Virus record (IMG/VR): IMGVR_UViG_3300007725_000008
Span: 1-42,738 of that record
Length of the DNA: 42,738 nt
Origin: a virus
Strand: one strand, 5' to 3'
Positions 1-10,604 of this stretch are shown one piece after another (positions within the stretch are counted from its first letter, which is position 1; each line of letters starts with the position of its first letter). The translations under genes were made by a program, and so were the position numbers. The notes under the pieces are model-generated. The model saw nothing but the letters and a program-made list of their open reading frames with translations. It ran no database searches and was not told where the DNA came from.

Positions 1-441
1 CGGATTAATAGCTGCTCGAACGCCTGCTTTTCCCGTCATCTTTGCAACATCCGTAATAACATCTGGCGCGACTGCTGCGACGGGGACCGCGGCTGCCGCT
101 CCTTGCAAAAACTTACGACGGCTAGGATCAGCAAGAGTGTCTTCGGCAATATCTTTTGTAGCACCTGTTGGGGTCAGAATGTCCATCAGTACGGCTTTTG
201 CTGGCTGCTTTGCCGCGGCACCCATGCCGATCATTCCAACAGGAAATAAAGTTTCTACACCAGCTTCTATCGCGGCTGCTTTTCTCTCGTCCGCAGGAAG
301 CTCTGTATCAAAGGCCCTGCCTGACGCGGCCATGCCCCGCATTATACCTTGTGCAGGGTCTATTGCGGATAGAAACTCCATGGCACTTTTGCCCATGCGT
401 CTAAATTCTGGGGGAATATAATAGGCAATACCTTCGGCCAT
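1..441 (-). CDS. Virion-type protein, 3' end cut by window edge
   Basis: The frame is open from an ATG at 441 to the window edge (147 codons, C-terminus missing). It starts 2 bases after the stop of the 640-aa gene, so it is the last visible member of the coupled virion block. The N-terminus (MAEGIAYYIPPEFRRMG) is followed by an Ala/Gly/Met-rich helical part. Residues 107-113 read SRRKFLQ and are followed by an Ala-rich hydrophobic stretch (114-126). This looks like a twin-arginine signal but lies more than 100 residues inside the protein. I do not recognise the family. Position suggests an internal virion or DNA-ejection protein; that is inference. Confidence 0.75.
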   Translation of the reverse strand, partial: MAEGIAYYIPPEFRRMGKSAMEFLSAIDPAQGIMRGMAASGRAFDTELPADERKAAAIEAGVETLFPVGMIGMGAAAKQPAKAVLMDILTPTGATKDIAEDTLADPSRRKFLQGAAAAVPVAAVAPDVITDVAKMTGKAGVRAAINP

Positions 442-443
442 AA

Positions 444-2366
444 TTACACCAAAGGCGGTAAGACCGCCGGCTGTATCGCGTCAGGAACCACTGGATCATA
501 CTCACTCGGAACATACGCTTGGTACGATTGAGTGCCCATAGGCGTCAAAGGCAACGAACCGACGCCCTGAGCTAAGTCCGTAACCCCCGTGGCAGCAACC
601 GGCGCAGTGCTTACATAAGGGTTGTAGGCTCCCGGCTGTCCAGAAGAAAACTGAGCAACATACGCCGCCTGCGCATCTGCCTCTTTCTGCGCCCTAACCG
701 CGGCTTCTCGCTCGGCTAATTGTTCCTTCGTCATACGCAGGCCCGGATGAAATCCATAGAAGTCGTATAAGCCGCTGACGCTATAGTCCTCCAACGGGGC
801 TAAATACTGCATGGGGTCCGCGCCAATATCAAAAAGAGACTCTTGCCGCGCTATATTTTGAAAATAATTTATATTACCCCTCGGGTCAAAATTTTCGCCC
901 TCTATCGGACCCTGTGGCAAAAACTCCCTAAACGGCGCTTGTAGAAGACTATATGTTCCACCGGGGCCCTCCTTTACAAAAGGAACACCCACAACTTGCG
1001 ACCTTTCGTCAATATATCGGTCCCCATCGCTGTACTGAACGTTGTGCCTAATGTTTCCATACGAGTCCATAAGTTGATAATGCCCCGGACCGACTTTTGT
1101 ATATCCAGATTTATACGTAGGCGTGAATTCAAAAATGTCCTTTTCAAACTCACGAAGAGGCTCGACCAACTGACCAACCTCTGACGGATCAACGCCGTAA
1201 TAGGCAAGCTGACGTACCGCAGTAGCCGGGTCGTCAAAATCAATAAACTTATTAAGGACTTCGCCTGTTTCTCGGTTTTTCACACCTAAAAGTACACGGT
1301 CTTTCTTATCCCGTATCAAAAGCAAATTGTCCGTCGCCGCCAAAGGTCTATAGCGCGACTTCGACATCATTCCCCCCTTTTCAGGGTCATATATGTTGCT
1401 CGTCAGGATCGCGCCTTGCGTTCCATAATCCCCCGCACCCGTGGCGCCTAACGCATAATTGGCATTGTATAACGCCTCCATCGGGTTTTCGCTCAAAAGA
1501 ATTTTACTAAAATCGCGCAATTCATTGCGTCCCTGACTGTCTGACATATACCGAAGGTGCGACTTGGAGTCCAAAACGCTCAAACCTGTTATGTTCGACA
1601 ATGTTTGAGCATCTGGCCGAACAGACTGAATGTACTCTTGCTGACTAATTTCCCCATTCTGAAACTTCGTTTGCGCGTCCATAGCTTTCAACATATATTC
1701 GCGCTTCGCGTCTAAACTGGCTTTTTGAGGGTCCGCATCGTAAATGTCGACTTTAGCGGCGCTTTCCGCCATACGATCTCTTTGAGTAATAGCCTTTCCG
1801 CCCTTGTACTCTACGATTTGATCTAAATATTTCTCAGGATTTTTTTCGTAAAATTCCTGTAGGGTCATGCCGGGAGGCAAAAAGCTCTTAAAACCAGAGT
1901 AAGGATCAGTGGCCGCATCAAGCCTATTCTTTAAATCCATCGCACTTAGCTTTTCCGCTGCCGACGGACCGCCATCACCTTTGGACATTTCTTTTGCCAT
2001 TTCCTTGGCGCGCTCTCTGGACTCCGCAGTGCGCTTCTCGTAATCGGCAATCTCGGCAGAACTGTAGTTTTTCTCCCGATTTTCTTTTGAGCTAAACCCC
2101 ATCGCTACGTCTTTAGCAAAGTCTTTAGCCTCATTTTTAACCTTATCTACAAAATCAGAAAACTTGCCGTATTGCGGAATACCGCCGGGACCCGGAGTAC
2201 CCATGCCACCCAAACTTTTCAGCAACTCCGCCTCGTCAGGCCGTATGTAAGCAAGCTCATGCGGCTGACCATAAATGCTTGTCTCCATCGGAACCGTAGC
2301 CAAAGACATCAGGCCCCCGCCATTCCTAAACGCTTGAACCTGTTTCGGCATATCGCTGCGCATCAT
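444..2366 (-). CDS. Putative internal virion protein (640 aa)
   Basis: A 640-aa, mostly polar protein of unknown family. The start overlaps the upstream stop by 4 bases (ATGA), which implies translational coupling; a second Met at residue 6 (MPKQVQAFRNGG) could be the true start. Residues 16-21 (GGGLMS) resemble the GGPVM motif found in two neighbouring virion proteins. Residues about 65-200 are rich in Lys/Glu and likely helical, and the C-terminal 80 residues are Pro/Ala/Gln-rich and probably disordered. No enzyme motif is visible. A role in the virion or ejection apparatus is inferred from position. Confidence 0.8.
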   Translation of the reverse strand: MMRSDMPKQVQAFRNGGGLMSLATVPMETSIYGQPHELAYIRPDEAELLKSLGGMGTPGPGGIPQYGKFSDFVDKVKNEAKDFAKDVAMGFSSKENREKNYSSAEIADYEKRTAESRERAKEMAKEMSKGDGGPSAAEKLSAMDLKNRLDAATDPYSGFKSFLPPGMTLQEFYEKNPEKYLDQIVEYKGGKAITQRDRMAESAAKVDIYDADPQKASLDAKREYMLKAMDAQTKFQNGEISQQEYIQSVRPDAQTLSNITGLSVLDSKSHLRYMSDSQGRNELRDFSKILLSENPMEALYNANYALGATGAGDYGTQGAILTSNIYDPEKGGMMSKSRYRPLAATDNLLLIRDKKDRVLLGVKNRETGEVLNKFIDFDDPATAVRQLAYYGVDPSEVGQLVEPLREFEKDIFEFTPTYKSGYTKVGPGHYQLMDSYGNIRHNVQYSDGDRYIDERSQVVGVPFVKEGPGGTYSLLQAPFREFLPQGPIEGENFDPRGNINYFQNIARQESLFDIGADPMQYLAPLEDYSVSGLYDFYGFHPGLRMTKEQLAEREAAVRAQKEADAQAAYVAQFSSGQPGAYNPYVSTAPVAATGVTDLAQGVGSLPLTPMGTQSYQAYVPSEYDPVVPDAIQPAVLPPLV

Positions 2367-5300
2367 AGCAAACTTCCTATTCCTTGTCCTTGTGAAATCA
2401 TACCAGAGATTGGGTCGTTGGGAAACAGTGCAGCATACCTAGACCTTGCCGCAGCCTGCGGTGAAGGTGGGGGTGTCTGAGGGACAGGCGCAGGAACTGC
2501 GGCAGGTCTAGGCTGCGCCACAGGCGGGCTGGTGGGAAGCGCCCGCAGTGATGCTTCGTCGTTGGGGTTTGGCACGGGGGCCGTGGGCGTTGGAGCGGGT
2601 TCCTCGGTAACCGTTTCCTCTTCAAGGCCCACTGGCTCAAAGTCTTGTTCTGGGAACAACAAGGCTCGTAGTGCAATGGCATCGCGTTTAGTAATTTGAT
2701 TTACACCAATGTCTGTAAGCAACTGACCCATGGTTCTTTTCGCTGCTTCGGCTTGTCTTTTATTTTGTATTTCTAAAAGCATTGGGCCAAACTTTTTGGG
2801 GTCATTCATCAAGGCTTGCATTGTCTTAGCGATTGCCATTTCAGGCGCGGTTAACAAAAGGCTTTGTGCGCTTTCAGAACCGGCTTCCGCGGCAATCATA
2901 CCACCACCAATGCCACCACCTGTCGTGCCCATGCCTATTTTATTAAGCATGTTATTAATGGTTTCTTGACCTTTTTGACCAAGAGTAGCACCTAAAATCT
3001 TTACTTGAAGTAACTTAGCCTGCGTAGGCTTTTTAAAGATTACTTCTTCTATGTTACCATTTTGAAAAGCTTCCTCTACGTTAATCATTTCTTTTAAATA
3101 TTGCCGAACGAGTTTTGAATCCTCTTCAGAAATAACGTCGTTCTTTTTCATCCAATTCATTAACGTATTGTTGGAATCTTTTATGTTTGGCGGCTTTATG
3201 AATAATGCATCAAACACGCGCTGCGGACTCATTGCAGCACCTTCGTTACCCCCACGCATCAAAGCGTAGTTCATAATCGCACTGCGCAACCCGTCTTTCG
3301 CATCAGAAACAGAAAACTCTTCTCCGGTTTCTCCATCTAGAATTGTAGTTCTTGGTTTAGAGGTTACCTTCACATCGCCGTTGCGCAAAATGCGTACTTT
3401 TTGCTGATTGTCGATGGTGTTCAACAACATGTTTAAGCCATTGAAAGGGTTTTTGTCCGACATGATTTGAGCTACAAACTTTTGCGGAGTTTCGCCACCC
3501 ATGTCTGCCGCTAAACTTAATGCACGGTATGTTGGGTTTTCTGCAAAAAACTTTTTCGGGTCAATGGATGACAACGCACTTTGTGCCGTTTCAACACTTT
3601 TCATGTGCTTTGCAATATTTGGAAAGGTTTCCAATATTTTTTGGTCCGCAGGGTTTTCTAAAAACTCTGCATATTTTTTAGGATCAACTACCGTTATTAC
3701 TTTATTTGGGTCCCTTGGATCAGTTTTTTTGACCGAAATCTTTTCCATGGTATAACGGTAAGCATTTTCTAAAGCTTGGTTTAAATTGCCCGAGTAATCT
3801 TGAGCCGCGCTGTCAGAAAGGCCCATTTCGTCTTTAACGAACTTGTTAACCATTTCTGCTTCATTCATTCTACGAACAACAGCATCACTGTTACCGCCAA
3901 ACATATAGGATAATGCGTTTTCCGGCGTTATTTTAGCTCGACCTAGCGTGTCTGTGGCGTTCAAGTCTCCAATAAATGTGCGTTCTGTCAAATCTCGTCT
4001 TGCCAAAGTAAAGGCACGAGCTTGGTTATATGCAACGCTGTCTGAGTCCTGACTAATTAGGTCTTGCAATATTGCATTAGAAAGTCGATCTAATTTATTT
4101 GCAGTAGAACTTGTGCCACGCTTACCTAAACCAGTTCTAAGATTTGCGGAAGCATCAAGAAGCAAGGATCGCATTTCGAATAACCGAGCAGCCGTCATCG
4201 GATTTTCCATGTCTGACGGATCAATGGAACCCGCGCGGAAGGCTTCATCTGCGGCATCTCTGTTTTTTACAACTTCGAGATTGGCAAGACGATCTATGGC
4301 TGTTGCAAGATTACGTGCGCCTTGGTTGTCATCAAATTCACGATTGGATGCGCGTTGACGTAAGCTGCTTGCTTGGTCACGTAAATACTGAAGACGCTCT
4401 TCAAAACCAAGCTCCGACGCTCTTTCTTCGTAAGTTGCAAGCAAGCGTTCGTCCGAAGAGCCTCTGATTTTATCTTGAGCGTCCTGATATGCTTTAAAGG
4501 CTTTATTCATTTCCGGTGAAATTGGAGCCGTAGCATTTGCAGCATCCGCGGAATCAATAGGTGATCCGTCTAAGTTTCTACCGAAGTAACGGAAAATAGT
4601 CGTTAAATCCTTACGCAAATCCTTTGGGGCATTTTGCCAAAAACTTGCTATCCCTGTATCTGACGCAAATTTCAAACCGCCTTGACTTGCGGGTAGGTCA
4701 AAAATTGAAATCGTGTTTGGTAAATCTACTAAGTCACCATCTGCATTTCTAAACTCTGTTATTTCAAAGTTAGAAACTCCGTCCCAGAAATCTTTTTCAA
4801 GTCTGCCGCTATCTGATACAAAATCAGCAAGCCTTTTATAGAGAAGCTCACTAACGTTATATTTTTCTAACTTTTTGGCATCGCCCTTTGTTACCTTTTC
4901 CAAAGCGTTGTAAAGGTTATCAATACGACGGGTCATGTCACCCATAAGTGTTTCTTCAAACAACTGCTTAGATAATATTGCAGAAGCCTTAACCAAAGTG
5001 GGGTCGCCGCTATTTGCAAATTCTACGATTTTTTGTTTGGACGCCTGTATCCAAGCTTGTTTACCTTTATCCGACGCGACGGACAATTCATTAAGGGTAC
5101 GCTGTACTGTGTCGTCGATCTTTGACAAAGCAGGACCGATTGGACTTTCTGCTTCGATAGCAGCTAAAGACACACTGCGCGGTTCTATAACACCTTGTTC
5201 TATTAAGGCGGCTTCGGCCAAAAGAACGTTGTTTAAAACTTCTAGTTCGTTTGTGTCTACTTCGCCCGAAGTTTGCTCAAGCGCACCTAAAATACGACGA

Positions 5301-6505
5301 ATAGCCTCTTCTTCTTTGGCCGTTGTTACTGCGCCTTCTTTACCTGTGTAGTATTTTCTGACCGCATCTACGATTGGTCGTGATGCACGGGAACCAAGCC
5401 TCAAAGACCCTTCCACGGCAGGTCCGGGAAGCGCGGCCCCTGTTAATTCAAACAAAAAGCGTGTGCCTTCTGAACCGGGTGCCGCCATTTCAGCACCGTA
5501 AGCACCGCCTGCCGCACCAAAGCCAGAAACTAAATCTAAGCCTACCGTAAGGAAAGGATGTTTGTTGGCATATTCCCGAGCCGCGGGCAAAGCATTTTCA
5601 AAGGCGGACAAAACGCGCATACCAACAGGTCCCTTAGAGGGGTCCGTCAAACGTCGCTCAATTATACTACGGCCCTGCGCCGCATTCTGCGCCATATCAA
5701 AATACTTTGGCGACAGGTTAGCAGATTTAGCTGTAAGCAAAAACGAGTTGCCGTAATTTTTCCAATTGCCTTTGTTTACATTGACAAAGTTTTCTAAAAA
5801 CTGAGAAGCGCCCAACCAGTTTTTATCCGTAGTCCACCGAAAGGGCTGCGATAAGGCCGAAGGGTTTATACTCAAACCCAAGGTTTCACCAAAGTTTTGA
5901 TGCGCTTGCAACGACGGACTGATCGCCTTACGCGGACCAAAGCCTGCCTCTGACACTTCTTCTCCGACATAAGCACCAATCATGGAACCAAGTAAGGTGC
6001 CACCTGTATATACACCCAAACGAGCCAAGGCTCCCTGCGGTGAGGTTACGGGTATTTTGGTCGCAAGTTGTTTTGCCCCTTTTGCACCAAGAAGTAGCCC
6101 TTCCATCATGCCAATACCCGTAGGCAGCTTTCTGGCAAACTCTTCGCTTAGAGCTTCCATACCCGGCGCAGTCCGGCGGCTTGGATCATATTTTCCGTAG
6201 TCTTCAACATTAGATAAAAGGGAAAATACGGCCTCTGGGTTGCTAAAGTAACGTTGACGATCCTCAACACTCATGTCTCTAAAATCAGAAGACTGGTCTA
6301 AAAACTTTGCGGTTCCGCTTTTTAAATCGTCGTAAGTGAACTGATACTCTTCGGGTATCATTGACGACGCTCTTGTGACCAAAGCGTTTGCTAGGTTTTC
6401 AGCACCAAAAGTTTGAAGAGCTTCATTGAAGCTGTCTTCAGTAAACTGGACTTGAATGCCACCTTGCGTTGCTTCTCCGAGGGTAGGTCCAAACTCTTCT
6501 GCCAT
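2363..6505 (-). CDS. Large internal virion / DNA-ejection-type protein (1380 aa)
   Basis: At 1380 residues this is the longest gene of the window. It is dominated by predicted helix, with a hydrophobic Gly-rich segment near residues 159-180, another around 316-370, and a Gly-rich plus hydrophobic patch near the C-terminus before a Pro/Ala-rich tail (about 1300-1360). Large helical proteins with membrane-compatible segments in this position are typical of podovirus ejection proteins such as T7 gp16 or P22 gp16/gp20. I see no lysozyme or transglycosylase catalytic motif. It starts inside the stop of its upstream gene (TAATG) and overlaps the next by 4 bases. Function is inferred from size, composition and place. 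Confidence 0.8.
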   Translation of the reverse strand: MAEEFGPTLGEATQGGIQVQFTEDSFNEALQTFGAENLANALVTRASSMIPEEYQFTYDDLKSGTAKFLDQSSDFRDMSVEDRQRYFSNPEAVFSLLSNVEDYGKYDPSRRTAPGMEALSEEFARKLPTGIGMMEGLLLGAKGAKQLATKIPVTSPQGALARLGVYTGGTLLGSMIGAYVGEEVSEAGFGPRKAISPSLQAHQNFGETLGLSINPSALSQPFRWTTDKNWLGASQFLENFVNVNKGNWKNYGNSFLLTAKSANLSPKYFDMAQNAAQGRSIIERRLTDPSKGPVGMRVLSAFENALPAAREYANKHPFLTVGLDLVSGFGAAGGAYGAEMAAPGSEGTRFLFELTGAALPGPAVEGSLRLGSRASRPIVDAVRKYYTGKEGAVTTAKEEEAIRRILGALEQTSGEVDTNELEVLNNVLLAEAALIEQGVIEPRSVSLAAIEAESPIGPALSKIDDTVQRTLNELSVASDKGKQAWIQASKQKIVEFANSGDPTLVKASAILSKQLFEETLMGDMTRRIDNLYNALEKVTKGDAKKLEKYNVSELLYKRLADFVSDSGRLEKDFWDGVSNFEITEFRNADGDLVDLPNTISIFDLPASQGGLKFASDTGIASFWQNAPKDLRKDLTTIFRYFGRNLDGSPIDSADAANATAPISPEMNKAFKAYQDAQDKIRGSSDERLLATYEERASELGFEERLQYLRDQASSLRQRASNREFDDNQGARNLATAIDRLANLEVVKNRDAADEAFRAGSIDPSDMENPMTAARLFEMRSLLLDASANLRTGLGKRGTSSTANKLDRLSNAILQDLISQDSDSVAYNQARAFTLARRDLTERTFIGDLNATDTLGRAKITPENALSYMFGGNSDAVVRRMNEAEMVNKFVKDEMGLSDSAAQDYSGNLNQALENAYRYTMEKISVKKTDPRDPNKVITVVDPKKYAEFLENPADQKILETFPNIAKHMKSVETAQSALSSIDPKKFFAENPTYRALSLAADMGGETPQKFVAQIMSDKNPFNGLNMLLNTIDNQQKVRILRNGDVKVTSKPRTTILDGETGEEFSVSDAKDGLRSAIMNYALMRGGNEGAAMSPQRVFDALFIKPPNIKDSNNTLMNWMKKNDVISEEDSKLVRQYLKEMINVEEAFQNGNIEEVIFKKPTQAKLLQVKILGATLGQKGQETINNMLNKIGMGTTGGGIGGGMIAAEAGSESAQSLLLTAPEMAIAKTMQALMNDPKKFGPMLLEIQNKRQAEAAKRTMGQLLTDIGVNQITKRDAIALRALLFPEQDFEPVGLEEETVTEEPAPTPTAPVPNPNDEASLRALPTSPPVAQPRPAAVPAPVPQTPPPSPQAAARSRYAALFPNDPISGMISQGQGIGSLL

Positions 6506-9459
6506 TACTGTTGGTCCCCTTGGTTTGTTGGCGGCACTGTTAAGCCTTCTAAAAACTCTACCGCACTTTGCGTAGTGCTTTCATCCAAAGGTCTAGACAA
6601 TGCGCCTGTAGGCGTTTTTGCAAAGGCTCGTTGGAAAGCCAACACTTCATTTAACATTGGAACAATACGCAACATATTTGCTCTGGCGGCTTGTACTTGT
6701 TTTTCGCTAAATAACGAAGCATCGCCACCCGCTTCTGGTACTTTTGACGCTTCCTGCTCAAGAGCCAATGCTAATTGACTTGCAAGTGTTGATAGCGAGG
6801 CCCGAGCATCGGAATCTGTTTTGAAGAATAGTCCGCCGGGTTCTAACTTTTCGGTTTCAAGCATTATCTTTTCTTGAACCATTTTAAGAACGCGATCATC
6901 GGACTCATTCACAATTGTTTGAAGCATCTTGTTAGCAAGTGATTGCAAATCGGTGTTGGCCTGACTTAGGTTTTGCCCTTCCGGACCAGACCCTTGTCCA
7001 ACACCAATTTCTTCTCCAAACTCCGCAAAAGTCTTACCAACTGCGGTTGGAACACGCGAAATACCAATGGCCTTTGGATAATCAATGTCTGGTTTAAACA
7101 AAGTTGTTTTGGCTTGCGTAAATACAGGCGAGTTCAGATCAACTTTTCCGTTTTGCATAATTACTGGAATGATTTTAGTCAAATCTACTTCGGTTGGTGT
7201 AGTGATAACTGCCGCTGCCTCATCAACCGCAGGTGCTGCCACAATATCGCCTGTCTCAGAAGAAGCAGGTGCCGCACCTTTTACAACCTGATTATAGAAG
7301 CTTGGGTCACCCTTTTTGATTGCTTCTACAATACGCGGTGCTAATTCTGGGGCTTGCCCTGATACATAGGCTCCTAACTCCTTGTCCCAAACTTCCCTTG
7401 GCTTGATGTAGTTCAAGATGGTCTGTTCAAACTGTGTTTTGTTATCACCAAGTGTGCCGTTTGCATACGCATTTAGTCGCGCAGGGTCCGTGATATATTT
7501 AAGTAGAGCCGTGTCTGACTTGCTTCCCAAGGACACCGCGTTTGCCGCAGCCTCTTCAAGAGCAAGAGAACCAAGCTTGTACTGTGTATCCAAACCTAGT
7601 CTTGCAGTTTCGATCATAATGCGATCTTCAGTGAAGGCGTTATTAATCATGTTCTGCGCCAAGGCCGCAGCGCGTTGTTTTGCGTTCTCGTCGCCTTGGA
7701 ACTCTTGAGACATAGCCTGCAATTCTTTTTGCAACTCGGCTGTTAGTTCAGCGCGGGTAACGATGTTTTTGCTTTCCGCCAAACGGTTGAGAGCATTTTG
7801 AGAAGCAGTAAAGGCCATTGTTCTATTCTGAGCCAACATTTCAATGTTGGCCTTGTGATCCAGAAGCTCTCTATCAAACTCAAACCCTGCTTCCATCTTC
7901 TCAAGATCATGCGCCGAAGTAATGCCAAACTGTGTTTCAAACTTCTTGAGGTCCTCAATAGTTTGCAACTTAACAAGGTTCTCTTGAGCTTTAGTCCGCA
8001 ACTTCAACAACTCTTTGTCGTTTGTATTCGCAGTCGCCTGTATCTGAATTTGCAACGCGTCTTTTTGATCTTGTAGGCTTTGCTGGAAGGTTTGATTGTC
8101 TTCACGCGCAAGTGCGGCGGCGTCAATCTCTGTCTTCTGCATCTCTACTTTCAACGCGTTGTTCACGTTGTTTAACTCGCGTTGCAACGCGATACGATCA
8201 TTTTGTAGTCGCGTCTGCGCTTCAATATCATTTGCTTGTCTTGCCGCTGCCGCATCCAATTCAATACGTTTCAAGCCTGCGTTCAGTTCAGCCTGCTGTC
8301 CTGCCAACCGTGTTGAGTAACCAAACTTAGTTTCGTCACGTTGCTGATTGTATTCAAAATCTCTGGCCATCTTGGTTAACTCACCCGACAGCCTCACGCC
8401 TTCTAATGCGATAGCACCTTTACGGGCGCGTTCTGATTCAAGTTGACGCTCGGCACTCTCAAGCGCACTCAAATCCATAGCGCGTTGGTCTTGTTTTTGT
8501 GCGTCTTTAACCTGTTGGAATTGCGCTGCCCGCGCACCGATAGTTGGGAACAACTGAGTTGCTGCCGCTGCATTAGCTAGACGTTCCGCAACAGACCTAC
8601 CCTCTGTAGTGCCTGCAAACTGCAATCCCGCTTGCGCAATGTCAAAAAGCATTTGCGCTTGCGTTAAGTTCTTTTGTTCCTGCAACTGTGCCGCTCGTTC
8701 TTCAGGGCTGCCAAGAATTTCACGTCTGATCTGTTGAGCTTCTTGGTAATAAGGTGAGATTGAAAGTGGTGCCGCACTTGGACCCGCAGGCGGTGTCCCG
8801 TCTGAGAAGTTGCGGACCATTACAGGCCCGCCTTGGTTAAAATTTGCGGGTGGAGTGTTGCCCGCCCCCATTGCCATGAGTTCGCCTACGCCTTGGCCCA
8901 TGGCCTCGTTTTCGGACATGTCAACCCCGGCAACAAGTTGCTGCATCAATTCCCCTATGCCGCTGTCGATAGCGCCTTCTTCCGTCATCATTATAGTCGG
9001 CTGAACCATAGCCAAAACACTTTCTGGTGTCTTGTTCGCGTCTTCCTCACCAACGTAGCCCGCAAGCTCCGCGTACCGCGATTCCAGAGGCTTCTCGTTA
9101 CCGCGTAATGCGTCAATCATGCTTTTTGGGTCTTCCGCCGCGTCAATATCCGCAAAAATAGCTTGCGCCGCTTCCATCCCAATTTGCTCACCTTGCGCCA
9201 TAGCTTGGTTTTCGTAATCCTGCACCATCTGTGCTTGCCGTGGATCAACTCCAGCAGGCATGCCCGCGGGCGCTTCAGGCTGCATTAAAAACTCTTGTCC
9301 ACGCGCAACCGCTTCCATGTCCATCATTTCAGCGGGTCCGCCGCTTTGACGAAACAAAGGACGGTTCATAACAGGTCCGCCACCCATGTAACGCTCTGCC
9401 ATTTCTGGATCAATCTTACGCTGAACGTATTCAGGTAACGCTTTAAATCCTTTGTTCAT
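6505..9459 (-). CDS. Coiled-coil virion protein with GGPVM motifs (984 aa)
   Basis: The protein begins MNKGFKALPEYVQRKI and carries two copies of a short motif: GGGPVMNRP at residues 26-34 and GGPVMVR at 210-216. The first 230 residues are rich in Met, Gly, Ala and acidic residues. Residues about 240-640 are Gln/Glu/Ala/Arg-rich with heptad character, which predicts a long coiled coil. The C-terminal third is mixed and ends in a Pro/Asn tail. Start and stop both share a base with neighbours (TAATG). I recognise the style from marine phages but no named domain. An elongated internal virion or ejection-tube component is the best guess. Confidence 0.8.
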   Translation of the reverse strand: MNKGFKALPEYVQRKIDPEMAERYMGGGPVMNRPLFRQSGGPAEMMDMEAVARGQEFLMQPEAPAGMPAGVDPRQAQMVQDYENQAMAQGEQIGMEAAQAIFADIDAAEDPKSMIDALRGNEKPLESRYAELAGYVGEEDANKTPESVLAMVQPTIMMTEEGAIDSGIGELMQQLVAGVDMSENEAMGQGVGELMAMGAGNTPPANFNQGGPVMVRNFSDGTPPAGPSAAPLSISPYYQEAQQIRREILGSPEERAAQLQEQKNLTQAQMLFDIAQAGLQFAGTTEGRSVAERLANAAAATQLFPTIGARAAQFQQVKDAQKQDQRAMDLSALESAERQLESERARKGAIALEGVRLSGELTKMARDFEYNQQRDETKFGYSTRLAGQQAELNAGLKRIELDAAAARQANDIEAQTRLQNDRIALQRELNNVNNALKVEMQKTEIDAAALAREDNQTFQQSLQDQKDALQIQIQATANTNDKELLKLRTKAQENLVKLQTIEDLKKFETQFGITSAHDLEKMEAGFEFDRELLDHKANIEMLAQNRTMAFTASQNALNRLAESKNIVTRAELTAELQKELQAMSQEFQGDENAKQRAAALAQNMINNAFTEDRIMIETARLGLDTQYKLGSLALEEAAANAVSLGSKSDTALLKYITDPARLNAYANGTLGDNKTQFEQTILNYIKPREVWDKELGAYVSGQAPELAPRIVEAIKKGDPSFYNQVVKGAAPASSETGDIVAAPAVDEAAAVITTPTEVDLTKIIPVIMQNGKVDLNSPVFTQAKTTLFKPDIDYPKAIGISRVPTAVGKTFAEFGEEIGVGQGSGPEGQNLSQANTDLQSLANKMLQTIVNESDDRVLKMVQEKIMLETEKLEPGGLFFKTDSDARASLSTLASQLALALEQEASKVPEAGGDASLFSEKQVQAARANMLRIVPMLNEVLAFQRAFAKTPTGALSRPLDESTTQSAVEFLEGLTVPPTNQGDQQ

Positions 9460-10604
9460 TATAAAATCCCCGCTGATTTAGCGCCAGAAGCTGCGGCCAA
9501 TCCTGAAATGCCCAAGCCAACCGCTGTTTGGAACGGTGAAACTTGCGGCGCAGACGAAGCCGTAAGAGTTGATTGAGAAGTTGGTATGCCCGCATAAATA
9601 TCCGACAAGAAGCCATACTGCTGATATGGATATTGCTGTGCTTGAACGTTCGTGAGCCGCGTTGCGTCAAGAACGGCTTGATCGACACCGCGTTGAATGT
9701 TGCCCGCTTGAAGCGCGGCAGCAATTTGGTTCTGACGGATATTTTGCCCGATTTCCCCAATACCCGCTTGTTGAACGCCCAGTTGACCCATGGTGGTTCC
9801 AAACTGACCGTATTGAGCGGCCAACGAGCCAAGGCCCTGACCCAACGCCATTTGGTTTTGAGCGAGTTCTCCAAGCTGACGAACATCCGCCTGACCTAAC
9901 TGACCATACTGAAGCCCTAAGTTGCTCATCAACTGAGCTTCTTGTAAGCGACGGGCCATCGATGCATCGTAGCCCGTTTGCCGCAATTGACCCGAAGTGC
10001 GGCCCATTTGTTCCATCGCATTACGCATTAGCTCTTGTTCTGCAACGGCTTGGCGAGAACCGCCAAAAGCGCCCGCGCCGCGGGCCTGTGCCCTAATTCC
10101 TTGCTGCTGAAGCCCCGCCTGACGGGCAATATCCGCCATAGACTGCTGAACAACTTGTTCCTCAAACGGGTTAAACGCGCCAATACCCGCTGCGGTCTGC
10201 GCCGCCGCTTGCTGATAAGTATAAGGCACAGCACGTTGTGCCGCAGACAGCATTGCCGCTTGGTTAATTAAATTTTGAGAAGCCCCGGTCGTTGTTTCGG
10301 CCTGACGTAAAGCGGGCATTGCGGCACCCGTCAAAATGTTTTGACCGCCTTGGATAGCCGCCTCTCCAGCTTGAAGGAAGGGCTGATATGCGCCAATTCC
10401 GGTTTGTGCGGCGGCAACGGCAGATTGTTCTGCGCCCGTTAGTCCAGCAATTTGATACGCCAATTCGGGCGGCACACCCTGACCGATTTGATCTTTTATA
10501 AACTTCTGTACGTCACCTAAAAGACCAAGACGATAAGCTTCAATTGCAGGGTCTTGCCGACTTATCTGTACGACGGTTTCCTGATTCGGGGTCGTTGTAG
10601 CCAT
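9459..10604 (-). CDS. Gln/Ala/Gly-rich virion protein (381 aa)
   Basis: This 381-aa protein is very rich in Gln, Ala and Gly. A central motif RGAGAFGGSRQA (near residues 170-185) is, as I recall it, a conserved signature of a marine-phage virion protein family. The C-terminus ends in a short Gly/Ala hydrophobic segment. Low complexity and helical propensity fit a small ejection protein comparable in place to T7 gp14 or P22 gp7, though no direct homology can be claimed from reading. The start codon overlaps the stop of the 581-aa gene (TAATG), and its own stop overlaps the start of the coiled-coil gene. Confidence 0.8.
   Translation of the reverse strand: MATTTPNQETVVQISRQDPAIEAYRLGLLGDVQKFIKDQIGQGVPPELAYQIAGLTGAEQSAVAAAQTGIGAYQPFLQAGEAAIQGGQNILTGAAMPALRQAETTTGASQNLINQAAMLSAAQRAVPYTYQQAAAQTAAGIGAFNPFEEQVVQQSMADIARQAGLQQQGIRAQARGAGAFGGSRQAVAEQELMRNAMEQMGRTSGQLRQTGYDASMARRLQEAQLMSNLGLQYGQLGQADVRQLGELAQNQMALGQGLGSLAAQYGQFGTTMGQLGVQQAGIGEIGQNIRQNQIAAALQAGNIQRGVDQAVLDATRLTNVQAQQYPYQQYGFLSDIYAGIPTSQSTLTASSAPQVSPFQTAVGLGISGLAAASGAKSAGIL

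Noticed and set aside
137-421. Open frames on the plus strand, here and throughout the window
   Set aside because: They mirror real minus-strand genes codon by codon, lack ribosome sites and recognisable products. All supported genes are on the minus strand.
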